A DNA stretch of 39,649 nt from a virus. The position numbers and the translations under genes were made by a program. Location of the stretch: positions 1 to 39,649 of IMG/VR virus record IMGVR_UViG_3300020202_000052. The stretch is one strand, 5' to 3'. This document shows positions 28,073 to 36,371 of this stretch, piece by piece (position 1 is the first letter of the stretch; each line of letters begins with the position of its first letter). The notes beneath the pieces were generated by a model. It was not told where the DNA came from and searched no databases. It saw nothing but the letters and a program-made list of their open reading frames with translations.

Positions 28073-29074
28073 GTGAAAAACATAAGGCAATTCTTCTCAT
28101 ATATGAACGACATAAATTTTGAATATGTTGTTTTGCGTAATTGGGAGGGGTTGCCTTATGACGTTGTTGTTGGTGAACACTCTGACCTCGACCTACTTGT
28201 GTATGATTTTGAACACTTTAAAGAAATATTCCCACAAGCTAAACCAGAACATCCCTACCCACGTGTAAGAATGAAAATACCCATCGGAGATTCGTACATC
28301 TATTTGGATGTAAGGCACGTGGGGGATGATTACTACCCAGAAGATTTCGAACGTTCTATTCTTTCAACAAGAGAATACAACCAACTAGGATTCTATACAC
28401 CAGACCCACTTCACCACAGAATAGCCCTTGCCTACCACGCCATACACCACAAGAATTTTATTTCTCCTGAATATAAGAGGTGGCTTGGAGATGTTAAACC
28501 AGAAGAGCTGCTAGATGCATTAAAAGCTTCGAATGTAGGATGGATAAAGCCTAAAGACCCCACAGTAGGAGCTTATAACGGCTATTGGAAAGGCGCTACA
28601 AGTGTAGTTGATAAGACAGAAGACGGTTGGTTTAGAAAAATCCAAACAGGTTATAAGGCCTATAACCTCATAGAGAATGAATACAGAATCCTAAGTAAGC
28701 TCGAATCAGTTCATTTCCCACAAGTAAGAAAATCCGAACAAGGCATAGAGATAGAAGACTGCGGAACAGCTCTATCCATCGAAACAGCTCCTAAAGACTG
28801 GAAGCACCAGTTAGAAATTATCCTCCTCGAATTAAGTCACTTCGGCATACAGCACAGAGATATCAAGCTAGACAACCTCATGGTTAAAGACGGGATTATC
28901 AAATTAATAGATTTTGGGTGGGCGAAGTTCAAAAACGAAACTGAAGAAAAAGAACCCCCATCTTGTCTTGGTTATCCCAACAAACCTTCTTACGGATTTG
29001 ATGACGCTTACTCCATGAGAACGGTTACTAAACAACTTGAATATCAAATGGAGGAGTTAGCTTGCGTATCTTAG
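28073..29074 (+). CDS. Nucleotidyltransferase fused to a protein-kinase-like domain
   Basis: 333 aa from GTG 28073. Residues 10-150 look like a minimal nucleotidyltransferase: HSDLDLLV (D38, D40) with a further acidic strand IYLDVRH (D79), the fold's three acids. Residues about 165-325 carry kinase signatures: K in WFRKI (189), E in ENEYRIL, HRDIKLDN (261-268) and DFGWAKF (280-286), with catalytic D263, N268 and D280 all kept. The short kinase lobes resemble sugar or small-molecule kinases (or lipopolysaccharide kinases) more than regulatory kinases. It may phosphorylate and activate a sugar; this is inference. Confidence 0.75.
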   Translation: MKNIRQFFSYMNDINFEYVVLRNWEGLPYDVVVGEHSDLDLLVYDFEHFKEIFPQAKPEHPYPRVRMKIPIGDSYIYLDVRHVGDDYYPEDFERSILSTREYNQLGFYTPDPLHHRIALAYHAIHHKNFISPEYKRWLGDVKPEELLDALKASNVGWIKPKDPTVGAYNGYWKGATSVVDKTEDGWFRKIQTGYKAYNLIENEYRILSKLESVHFPQVRKSEQGIEIEDCGTALSIETAPKDWKHQLEIILLELSHFGIQHRDIKLDNLMVKDGIIKLIDFGWAKFKNETEEKEPPSCLGYPNKPSYGFDDAYSMRTVTKQLEYQMEELACVS

Positions 29075-30198
29075 CAATTGAACGTGATGAATTAGCCTGT
29101 AATTTTTACCGAATCCTGCAACCTTTGTCAGTAGTTGATGAACAAGGTTTAGCAGAAGTAGCTTTTCATAAGGAATGCAACTTAGGTGACGATGCCTCGG
29201 TAAATAAAGCTTTATGGGCTGATTTAATCGTGTTCCAGCGTCCTGCTACTGAAGCCTGGTTTTCCTTCATTAAAACTTGCCGTAAATACGGAAAATTTGT
29301 TGTCTCCGACTATGACGATGACCCATTTAATACCTCACCACTTAATCCTTACTACCAATATGTTGGAACTGAAGAAGTTGAGTGGGTGTGGGAAGACGGG
29401 ACAAGAGAAATGCTTTGGTCGGAAGACATGGTTTCTCCAACAGGTCAAAAAATTTTCAATATCGAAAGAAACATTAACCATAGAGACATGTTTAGGCTGA
29501 ACTTCAAAAAGTCGGACCTAGTGACATGTACAACGGAAGAATTAAGACAAGAATTTTTAAAAGTAAATCCAAACGTAGCTGTTCTCCCAAACTTAATAGA
29601 CTTCCGCTTTTTCCCACAAAACGTAGAGATGGTTAAGAAAGAAATAAGAATTGGATGGCAAGGTGGAGCTTCCCACTACGAAGACCTATTCATGGTCCAT
29701 AAGCACGTAATCAATATCCTTAAGAAACACAAGAACGTAAAGTTCGTGTTCTTCGGTGATATGAGATTTCAAGGGCTCTTTAAAGACGCTCCTCAGAACC
29801 AAATAGAATGGCATCCGTGGGTAAAACACAATGCATACCCATTCCAATTAGCACTTCTCAATCTCGACATCGGTTTATGCCCAGTAGTAGACAATCAGTT
29901 TAATAGAAATAAATCTGCAATTAAGTGGATGGAATATTCCACGATGAAGTTTATGACCATCGCTTCAAATATCCCACCCTACAGCAAAGTAATAACAGAT
30001 AAAGAAACAGGATTACTTGTGGGGGATGATGGATGGTTCGATGCCCTAGACCAAGCTGTTCAAGACAAGAATTTAAGAAACAAACTCGCCTTACAAGCCC
30101 ACGATGAAGTTAAAACAAATCACAACGCCCAAACCAAAGCTCACCTTTGGGTAGAAGCATACGACAAAATCCTTAAAGGAAATCTGGTGACTGCATGA
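29062..30198 (+). CDS. Family 1/4-type (GT-B) glycosyltransferase
   Basis: 378 aa from TTG 29062 with GGAGGAG upstream. The C-terminal half fits GT-B: LPNLIDFRFF, IRIGWQGGASHYEDLFMV, VKFVFFGDMRF, IGLCPVVDNQFNRNKSAIKWMEY (with the E and K positions used to hold a nucleotide sugar), and EYSTMKFMTIAS, ETGLLV. The N-domain has FVVSDYDDDPF. Similar enzymes occur in viral and bacterial glycan clusters. Soluble; acceptor unknown. Confidence 0.85.
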   Translation: MRILAIERDELACNFYRILQPLSVVDEQGLAEVAFHKECNLGDDASVNKALWADLIVFQRPATEAWFSFIKTCRKYGKFVVSDYDDDPFNTSPLNPYYQYVGTEEVEWVWEDGTREMLWSEDMVSPTGQKIFNIERNINHRDMFRLNFKKSDLVTCTTEELRQEFLKVNPNVAVLPNLIDFRFFPQNVEMVKKEIRIGWQGGASHYEDLFMVHKHVINILKKHKNVKFVFFGDMRFQGLFKDAPQNQIEWHPWVKHNAYPFQLALLNLDIGLCPVVDNQFNRNKSAIKWMEYSTMKFMTIASNIPPYSKVITDKETGLLVGDDGWFDALDQAVQDKNLRNKLALQAHDEVKTNHNAQTKAHLWVEAYDKILKGNLVTA

Positions 30199-30869
30199 GT
30201 TATACATTTAGCGACCAACAGAGCAAGTTAAGTTCGCTCCTTGGCGATTCTAATACGGGTTCTGATGACATGTTCCCGTTAGCACAAAGAAAGAAAGAGA
30301 TTAATAGGGGAGAACTGCAATTCGCTAAAGACTCTCTACTATTAAAAGAATATGCAACTGGCACAGTTGCTAGCGCTGAAATCTCTGTTCCTTCTGACTG
30401 GTTAAAAACATTTGTTCTTATAGTGAATAATCAGGTTATTACAAATGACCGTGAAATCTCTATTAAAGACTATGAGCGCTATTACAACTATTCAGGAACG
30501 CCGCCTTACTACTATTTCTGGGAGTTTTCAGGAACTCGTAAAATTAAATTTATAGGTTCGTCAACAGGTCAGACATATCTTCTCTATTACTTTAGGAAAC
30601 CCACAACAGAATTATCTTCTGACTCTGATACATCAGTATTCCCAGAAGAATACCGTGAAGCATCTGTCTACTACGCAGCGGCAGAACTCCTTCAGCAAAT
30701 CGGTAAACACGAACAGTCTAATAAATACCGTCAGATGTATTTCGAGTTTGTTCGTAAAGCTATGCTTGATGGCGAAGCCCACTACTTAGACAAACAGTAC
30801 CCCGTTCCAGATGTAAATATTATCGGCGGTGGGTCAACTACAGACGTTCAAGGAGGAGGGTACTTCTAA
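30195..30869 (+). CDS. Head-to-tail adaptor-like protein
   Basis: 224 aa. Helix-rich ends with a beta middle: GDSNTGSDDMFPLAQRKKEIN, DWLKTFVLIVNNQVI, EYREASVYYAAAELLQQIGKH. Such a layout and position before the tail hub fit adaptor or tail accessory proteins (P22 gp4 or gp6/gp7-like). It returns the operon to virion assembly right after the glycosyltransferase. Confidence 0.65.
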   Translation: MSYTFSDQQSKLSSLLGDSNTGSDDMFPLAQRKKEINRGELQFAKDSLLLKEYATGTVASAEISVPSDWLKTFVLIVNNQVITNDREISIKDYERYYNYSGTPPYYYFWEFSGTRKIKFIGSSTGQTYLLYYFRKPTTELSSDSDTSVFPEEYREASVYYAAAELLQQIGKHEQSNKYRQMYFEFVRKAMLDGEAHYLDKQYPVPDVNIIGGGSTTDVQGGGYF

Positions 30870-32444
30870 GTGGGTATTACAAATAAACCCGTCCTAGACA
30901 CTTTAAACGGTCAAGAATTAGCCCTCGAGATACTTTCTTTCTCTGGTGGTGAGAACACCGTCTCTGAAGACCAAGCTATGAAAATAAGCGAGGCCAGAGT
31001 CTTAGAAAATTGGGATGCCATTTCCATAGGAGGTATGGAGCGCTCTAAAGGCTTCAATGAAGTTGCAGACGGTGGAGCAAGTTACAGCGCAGCGCCTGAC
31101 TTACTTATTCAACATAAGGATTCTGGCGGAACAGCCGTATACGGAATTATCGCAGGCGATTTAGTTATTAAAGACGGTTCGTCAATTAACCAAGAAAATG
31201 CCGCAGCTTTTTCATCTGGTGTTTTAAGCCATGCAGTTTCAGCAGGAGACGCTTTATGGATAACAAATGCAACAGACAACCTGAAGAGAAAGACTGTAGG
31301 GAATGTGATTGCAGCCGCAACAGGTCAACCAGCGACTGCTTGTGCAAGAATTTACAACTCGAAGAATAGATTGCTTGCGGAAGGCTCCACCTCTGTACCC
31401 AAAAGAGTTTACGGCTCAAGGACTGGTACGGGAAACTGGAACAATGCCAATACGTGGTCTTTAGCTAATGACGCTTTCAGTATTGACCTTCCAGAAGACA
31501 CGTCTGGTATGGCTCCAAACTTTCCGTCAGGTAATGAAGATTTAGTTTTTACGGCAGATAAAGCTTACGCTCTATCGAACTACCCAAACGCATCCTACAG
31601 ACCCATACCTAATTCACGTGGCTGTGCCGCACCTTTATCAATAGCTCGCGGTGACGAAGGAGTTTACTTTGTTTCAAGAAGACCCACACTTGGAGTCTTC
31701 CTATTTGACGGGGTGAACTTTAAAGAGCTTTCACAATTCAATAAAGACGTCTTTGTAGACAAGATTAACTTCTCAGGAAAAATCTTCGGGTTCTACAGAG
31801 ATAGCAAATATTATTTAATATACAACGAAACAGGTTCAGGGGTTACCTATCCTAACAGAATAAGAATATTTGATGCTCGCTTCGGTAGATGGATGAGCCG
31901 TCCTATTAACTCAGCGCTTGCCGATAACATGGGCTATCCAGCACTACTTAAATATTCCTCAAACGAAATTTACATAGCTTCATCCAGAAAAGACAAGATT
32001 TATGAGTTCGAAACAACTGACAACTCGGATGAAGGTCAAGAAACCTTAGCTTCCTATAAAACTAAGACAGTAAGTTCAAGAGACTTCGCATTAGCAAGTG
32101 GTGGGCAGTTTCCAATTGATGACGTAAGGATGAAGTTAGAAAAAATTACCATCACCTATTACGGTGTTGCTGGCGCGTTGGGTATTCTTTGGTCGGCAGA
32201 TAGAGGACTTCATTCCGGTTCTAAAACCATAGATTTAACCGCTGCCGGTGACCTAATTAACACCACCTTCACAGTTAACAGCTCAAAAGTTATAACAACC
32301 CCACAAGATAAAACCAGAACGTATTCGTTCCCAAACCACGCAGTTGGTAGAAGGTTTGATTTCACATTTACCAACAACGGTACTGGGGCAAGACCAAAGA
32401 TAAAAAAAATCAAGATACACGCAATAGCGCTAGACGAATCATGA
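30870..32444 (+). CDS. Tail hub / neck stabilisation protein (beta-propeller-like)
   Basis: 524 aa from GTG 30870. Repeated beta blades (RARVLENWDAI-type start, LLAEGS, FTADKAYALSNYPN, GVYFVSRRPTLGVFLFDG, YYLIYNETG, FDARFGRWMSRPI, EIYIASSRKDKIYEFET) and a C-terminal sandwich resemble P22 gp10-type or nozzle proteins that plug the portal and hold fibres. Length is in the usual range. Confidence 0.72.
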   Translation: MGITNKPVLDTLNGQELALEILSFSGGENTVSEDQAMKISEARVLENWDAISIGGMERSKGFNEVADGGASYSAAPDLLIQHKDSGGTAVYGIIAGDLVIKDGSSINQENAAAFSSGVLSHAVSAGDALWITNATDNLKRKTVGNVIAAATGQPATACARIYNSKNRLLAEGSTSVPKRVYGSRTGTGNWNNANTWSLANDAFSIDLPEDTSGMAPNFPSGNEDLVFTADKAYALSNYPNASYRPIPNSRGCAAPLSIARGDEGVYFVSRRPTLGVFLFDGVNFKELSQFNKDVFVDKINFSGKIFGFYRDSKYYLIYNETGSGVTYPNRIRIFDARFGRWMSRPINSALADNMGYPALLKYSSNEIYIASSRKDKIYEFETTDNSDEGQETLASYKTKTVSSRDFALASGGQFPIDDVRMKLEKITITYYGVAGALGILWSADRGLHSGSKTIDLTAAGDLINTTFTVNSSKVITTPQDKTRTYSFPNHAVGRRFDFTFTNNGTGARPKIKKIKIHAIALDES

Positions 32445-33148
32445 CGCATTTAGTAGTGGGTTTTGGAGAAGTCGGTAAGGCAGTTTTTAAAGTGTTAGCA
32501 GACCATTATTCAAATGTGTCTTCTGCTGATGTAAATGGTCATCACTTAACGTTTGATGTTCTCCATATCTGCTTTCCTTACTCAGATGACTTTGAGGCAC
32601 AAGTCAGAAAGTATCAACAAGCGAATCTCACTACTAACGGTTTAACAATCATCCACTCGACAGTCCCACTTGGAACAAATAGAAAGCTCAACTCTGTTAG
32701 TTCGCCAGTACGTGGGGTTCATCCGAAGCTCGATGAAGGAATAAGAACATTCGTTAAGTACTTTGGTGGGGAAAGAGCAGAAGAGGCTTCAAAGATTTTT
32801 TCCTACATAGGAATAAAAACGAAAGTTCTTCCAAGCGCTGAAGAATGTGAGGCGGGGAAGTTGTGGGACACCACACAGTACGGCTGGATGATTATTTTAA
32901 ATAAATACATCTATGAATGGTGCAAAGAAAAGAATCTTGATTTCGAAAATGTCTACACAGATTGGAACAAAACCTACAACCAAGGCTATTCAGAATTAGG
33001 ACGCTCAGAAGTATTTAGACCCCACTTAAAACACATGGACGGGGCAATAGGTGGGCATTGTGTTATTCCGAATCTTAAGTTCGTTGATTCAAAAGTTTCA
33101 GAAATTATCAAATCCAAAAATGAGGAATTAAATGGCATATCCAAGTGA
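32441..33148 (+). CDS. Short sugar-nucleotide dehydrogenase-like protein
   Basis: 235 aa. N-terminal Rossmann loop VVGFGEVGKAV, HSTVPLGTN, then a middle domain (CEAGKLWDTTQYGWMIILNK) and GAIGGHCVIPN, the signature of UDP-glucose/GDP-mannose/ManNAc dehydrogenases. Full-length enzymes have over 400 residues with a third, UDP-binding domain that is missing here, and the catalytic Cys is in the retained GGHC. It may be a reduced enzyme acting on a sugar precursor. Another sugar gene set between tail genes. Confidence 0.75.
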   Translation: MTHLVVGFGEVGKAVFKVLADHYSNVSSADVNGHHLTFDVLHICFPYSDDFEAQVRKYQQANLTTNGLTIIHSTVPLGTNRKLNSVSSPVRGVHPKLDEGIRTFVKYFGGERAEEASKIFSYIGIKTKVLPSAEECEAGKLWDTTQYGWMIILNKYIYEWCKEKNLDFENVYTDWNKTYNQGYSELGRSEVFRPHLKHMDGAIGGHCVIPNLKFVDSKVSEIIKSKNEELNGISK

Positions 33149-33971
33149 TTTAGTAAGAACGAAGAATTGGGGGAATGAGACTCTTACAGACTCTGACCTC
33201 GAAGGGCAATTTGATTTAATCATAGCATGGGTGATGGCAGCTCTTAACTCAAGCACTGGCCACAACCATGACGGAACATCTAATCAATCCCAAAAGATTT
33301 CTGTAGCTTCAGGCTTAACTGTATCTTCTCAAGCCCAAGGGGATATTCTTTATGCTTCATCTGCTACAGCGTTTGCAAGATTAGGGGCTGGCACTAACGG
33401 ACAATTCCTAAAGACTCAAGGGACTGGTGCAAATCCCACATGGGCAGATGCTATTACCTCCCTCACAGCCTCAAATGCATTAACAGGTAGTGTAGTTCAA
33501 ACTGTTACAACCACTACTGCCGCGTACGCCTCTTTAGGGTCAACGGCTGTTCCAAGAGACGATTCAAAACCAACATGGGCTGAAGGCAATGAAATATCCG
33601 CGCTTCAAACCTCTATAACTCCGAACTCAAACTCAAACTATCTTCTCATTAACGTTGTGGCCCACATTTCATCTGATGCTGATAACTCTGACGCCTTTGT
33701 ATTAGCTATTTTCTCAAGTCCATCTGGTACAGATGAATGTCTTGCTGCTGAAGCTATAAGACCTACGTGTTTTGGACCTTTAACAACAACGCCAATGAGA
33801 CTTACTTACAAGATGACGTCTCCTGGTACAAGTGCTCTTACATTTAAGTTCAGAGCTGGTGGAAACAGTTCATCAGACACCCTCGTCTTAAATGGTGGAC
33901 AGACAGCAGGTGCTCGTTTATTCGGTGGTGCATTAGTTTCCTCCGTAACAATTCAAGAGATTAAAGGCTAA
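33132..33971 (+). CDS. Tail fibre/spike-associated protein
   Basis: 279 aa. Contains GHNHDGTSNQSQKIS, AQGDILYASSATAFARLGAG and GQFLKTQGTGANPTWA, classic fibre elements, followed by a beta-rich C-terminal domain. Overlaps the dehydrogenase by 17 bases. Likely the fibre part that attaches to the tail hub. Confidence 0.8.
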   Translation: MAYPSDLVRTKNWGNETLTDSDLEGQFDLIIAWVMAALNSSTGHNHDGTSNQSQKISVASGLTVSSQAQGDILYASSATAFARLGAGTNGQFLKTQGTGANPTWADAITSLTASNALTGSVVQTVTTTTAAYASLGSTAVPRDDSKPTWAEGNEISALQTSITPNSNSNYLLINVVAHISSDADNSDAFVLAIFSSPSGTDECLAAEAIRPTCFGPLTTTPMRLTYKMTSPGTSALTFKFRAGGNSSSDTLVLNGGQTAGARLFGGALVSSVTIQEIKG

Positions 33972-34234
33972 TGGCTGACGGATTTCTCCCACTAACTCCA
34001 GAACAACTTCAAACACCTGAAGGTTTAAATCAATTAAACCGTATGTTACAGGTTCTCTACGATTTGATTCCAGGCGATGGAGATACCATAAGAATTTATA
34101 AAGGATATGCAACCCCAGAGAGTGCTGTAACAGCAGGTATTGGGTCTTTGTACTTAAGGCTAGATGGTGGAGCAAATACAACTCTTTACGTAAAAGAATC
34201 AGGTACTGGAGCGACGGGTTGGGTAGCCAAATAG
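33971..34234 (+). CDS. Small fibre-like protein
   Basis: 87 aa. N-terminal coiled helix (GLNQLNRMLQVLYDLI) then the fibre knob-like block PESAVTAGIGSLYLRLDGG, TTLYVKESGTGATGWVAK, a motif shared by many phage tail fibres. The stop overlaps the next gene. Confidence 0.72.
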   Translation: MADGFLPLTPEQLQTPEGLNQLNRMLQVLYDLIPGDGDTIRIYKGYATPESAVTAGIGSLYLRLDGGANTTLYVKESGTGATGWVAK

Positions 34235-34626
34235 AGACTCAAAAGGAACTTCTAACTCAAATCATGAATATGGTTGTGAAGTCTAAGGTATGCCCAGAAA
34301 CAAGTCTGCGTGAATGGGCAAAAATCATCCTGCAAGCCCACACAAAAGGCTATTTGTATGTAATGTTTGAGAAAGGGAAACCATATAGCGTTTCTTGTGC
34401 CTATAGAATACCCACATGGGATGAAAAGTTTACGAAAGAAATGCCTCACACTGAAGACGGTAACATTTTGTATGTCGCCTGGGCAGTTTCTGAATCTCCA
34501 AATAAAACTAATCTTCTAAAGATGCTCCGTGAATACAGAAAGATTTTTCCGAAAGTTAAAGAACTTATCTACTACAAACGTAATTCAGATACAGATTTAA
34601 AACGAATCAAATTGAAGGAATTCTAA
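34219..34626 (+). CDS. GNAT-fold-like small protein
   Basis: 135 aa from TTG 34219, eight bases after GGAG. Pattern KGYLYVMFEKGKPYSVSCAY, ILYVAWAVSE, LLKMLREYRKIFPKVKELIY, YKRNSDTDLKRIKL resembles the minimal acyltransferase-like fold seen next to podovirus internal proteins and in HlyC-type acyltransferases. Whether it is an enzyme is unknown. It starts the block of ejection-type genes. Confidence 0.5.
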   Translation: MGSQIETQKELLTQIMNMVVKSKVCPETSLREWAKIILQAHTKGYLYVMFEKGKPYSVSCAYRIPTWDEKFTKEMPHTEDGNILYVAWAVSESPNKTNLLKMLREYRKIFPKVKELIYYKRNSDTDLKRIKLKEF

Positions 34627-35490
34627 ATGGCAAAAAGCGAGAGTCCTAAATTACCCACCACACCGAGTTTATATGTTGACCCAGATGTTGGATTAGCAAA
34701 AAAAGATTTAATGAGTAAGGGTCAAGCATTAACCTCTGACACGGTTAATGGATTACCTGACATTTTAAGACCCACAGTAGAAACAAATCCTGAAGTAACA
34801 AGATTAACTCTAGAAGGTTTGAGAGCAACCCTAGACCCCGAATTAAGACGCTCAAGACAAGACGTTATTAATCAATTAGAAGCCAATAACCAATTAACAG
34901 GCTCTACAACAGCTAATGCCTTAACAAACTTACAGTCTGATTACGAATCAAGACTTGTAGCTGCTGGTGCTGAAGCTGGTTTAGCCGACATAAATAGAGC
35001 GTTTCAGAACCGTGTTGGACTGTATGCAAATGGTTTAAACGCAATACAGAGCGCAGGAAGCTTAGGAGTTAGTAACCAGTCTCAGATAAATCAATTCAAC
35101 TTAGATAATTACTCAAATCAAGTAGCTAAAGTAATGGCTGAACAAAAACAAAATAGGGGTGGTTTAACAGGGGCTTTAACAGGTGGAGCTGGTGGATTAA
35201 TGGCGGGCCTCGCTTTAGCACCATTTACCGGTGGAGCTTCCTTGGCTCTTACAGGTGGATTGGCTGGTGCGGGAGCATTAGCTGGCGGTTTGGGTCAACC
35301 TGGTACGGGAGGAGCTTTCTTACAAGCAGGTGCTATGGGTCTTGGTTCTAAATTACCCACAACAGGAACAACAAGCTCAAATAGCTCATCAGTTTACTCA
35401 CCGTGGGGCGAAAGTATTAATAAAACTCTTAATGATTTCGACCCCCTGTCGTTTTACAAGAATGCAGGGATAGGAGGTAGCTTAAGATGA
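34627..35490 (+). CDS. Putative ejection (internal virion) protein with membrane-like glycine zipper
   Basis: 287 aa. Helical N-terminal 180 residues (ELRRSRQDVINQLEANNQL) followed by a Gly/Ala segment (TGGAGGLMAGLALAPFTGGA and ALTGGLAGAGALAGGLG) able to cross a membrane. P22-type ejection proteins and other podovirus internal proteins show the same form and form a DNA channel in the host envelope. Confidence 0.68.
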   Translation: MAKSESPKLPTTPSLYVDPDVGLAKKDLMSKGQALTSDTVNGLPDILRPTVETNPEVTRLTLEGLRATLDPELRRSRQDVINQLEANNQLTGSTTANALTNLQSDYESRLVAAGAEAGLADINRAFQNRVGLYANGLNAIQSAGSLGVSNQSQINQFNLDNYSNQVAKVMAEQKQNRGGLTGALTGGAGGLMAGLALAPFTGGASLALTGGLAGAGALAGGLGQPGTGGAFLQAGAMGLGSKLPTTGTTSSNSSSVYSPWGESINKTLNDFDPLSFYKNAGIGGSLR

Positions 35491-36371
35491 GCGTGTTAGA
35501 GCAAGTTCTTAACTATAAACGCCAAAAGGATGCTGAAGCTCAAGCAGACATTCAAGCAATTCCACAAGCAATAGCACAATTCACACAGGCAAGACAACAA
35601 GCTCAGAAGAGTGCTTTAGATGCACTATTGGCTCAATCCACACTGCAAAAAAATGAATCAGACATTTTAAAGAATCAGAGAGAATCCGCCTTGCTAGAGA
35701 AATTTTCATCTGGCGGCATGTCTAATGGAAATATTCTGATTCCGGAAGCTACTATTGGTGGTTTTAAGCTCGTTAATACTGACCAATCAAAGCAAGTTGA
35801 AGAACAATCTAGAAAATATACTGATAGCGAAACCAAAGCCATGTCATCCGCCGAGGCCCTTATTACTGATTTGAGAGATTTGCGTGGCTTAGTGGAGAAA
35901 GACAAGGAAGAGTACACAAAAGACCAAACTCCATTTACTAAATCACAATTTCTCGGTTCAAGCGCATTCGATTTACTTGGCGGAGTTGGTAAAAAGGGAC
36001 AAGCTTTTAATTTAATGAAAAAAAATGTCTCTGAAAGATTACTTAGGCTTCGTTCTGGCGCTCAAATAAATGAATCTGAATATGACCGTTTCCAAAAAAT
36101 GTTACCTACTATATTCAGAGACGATGAGTTAGACCTAGAGCAATTAGATAAATTTGAAAGCGAGTTTAGCAACATTATGGGTAGGGTCCAATCTGGAGCT
36201 AAATGGGATGCTAAATCTAAGCAATTCGTTGATCGGTCAAAGTCCTCAGAACAAATAACCTCTAAGAACGAGACTTCTCCAAAAACAGAAACTTTTGTGA
36301 TTAATGGAGTGACATACAACATTCCTATTGAAGCAGTTGAAGAATTTAAAAAAGATAAAGGAATTAAATAA
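35487..36371 (+). CDS. Putative internal virion protein
   Basis: 294 aa, ATGA overlap with the previous gene. Long Gln/Ala helices (PQAIAQFTQARQQAQKSALD), a hinge, and a second helical domain (LMKKNVSERLLRLRSGAQIN). Probable second ejection protein by position and composition. No catalytic motif seen. Confidence 0.62.
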   Translation: MSVLEQVLNYKRQKDAEAQADIQAIPQAIAQFTQARQQAQKSALDALLAQSTLQKNESDILKNQRESALLEKFSSGGMSNGNILIPEATIGGFKLVNTDQSKQVEEQSRKYTDSETKAMSSAEALITDLRDLRGLVEKDKEEYTKDQTPFTKSQFLGSSAFDLLGGVGKKGQAFNLMKKNVSERLLRLRSGAQINESEYDRFQKMLPTIFRDDELDLEQLDKFESEFSNIMGRVQSGAKWDAKSKQFVDRSKSSEQITSKNETSPKTETFVINGVTYNIPIEAVEEFKKDKGIK

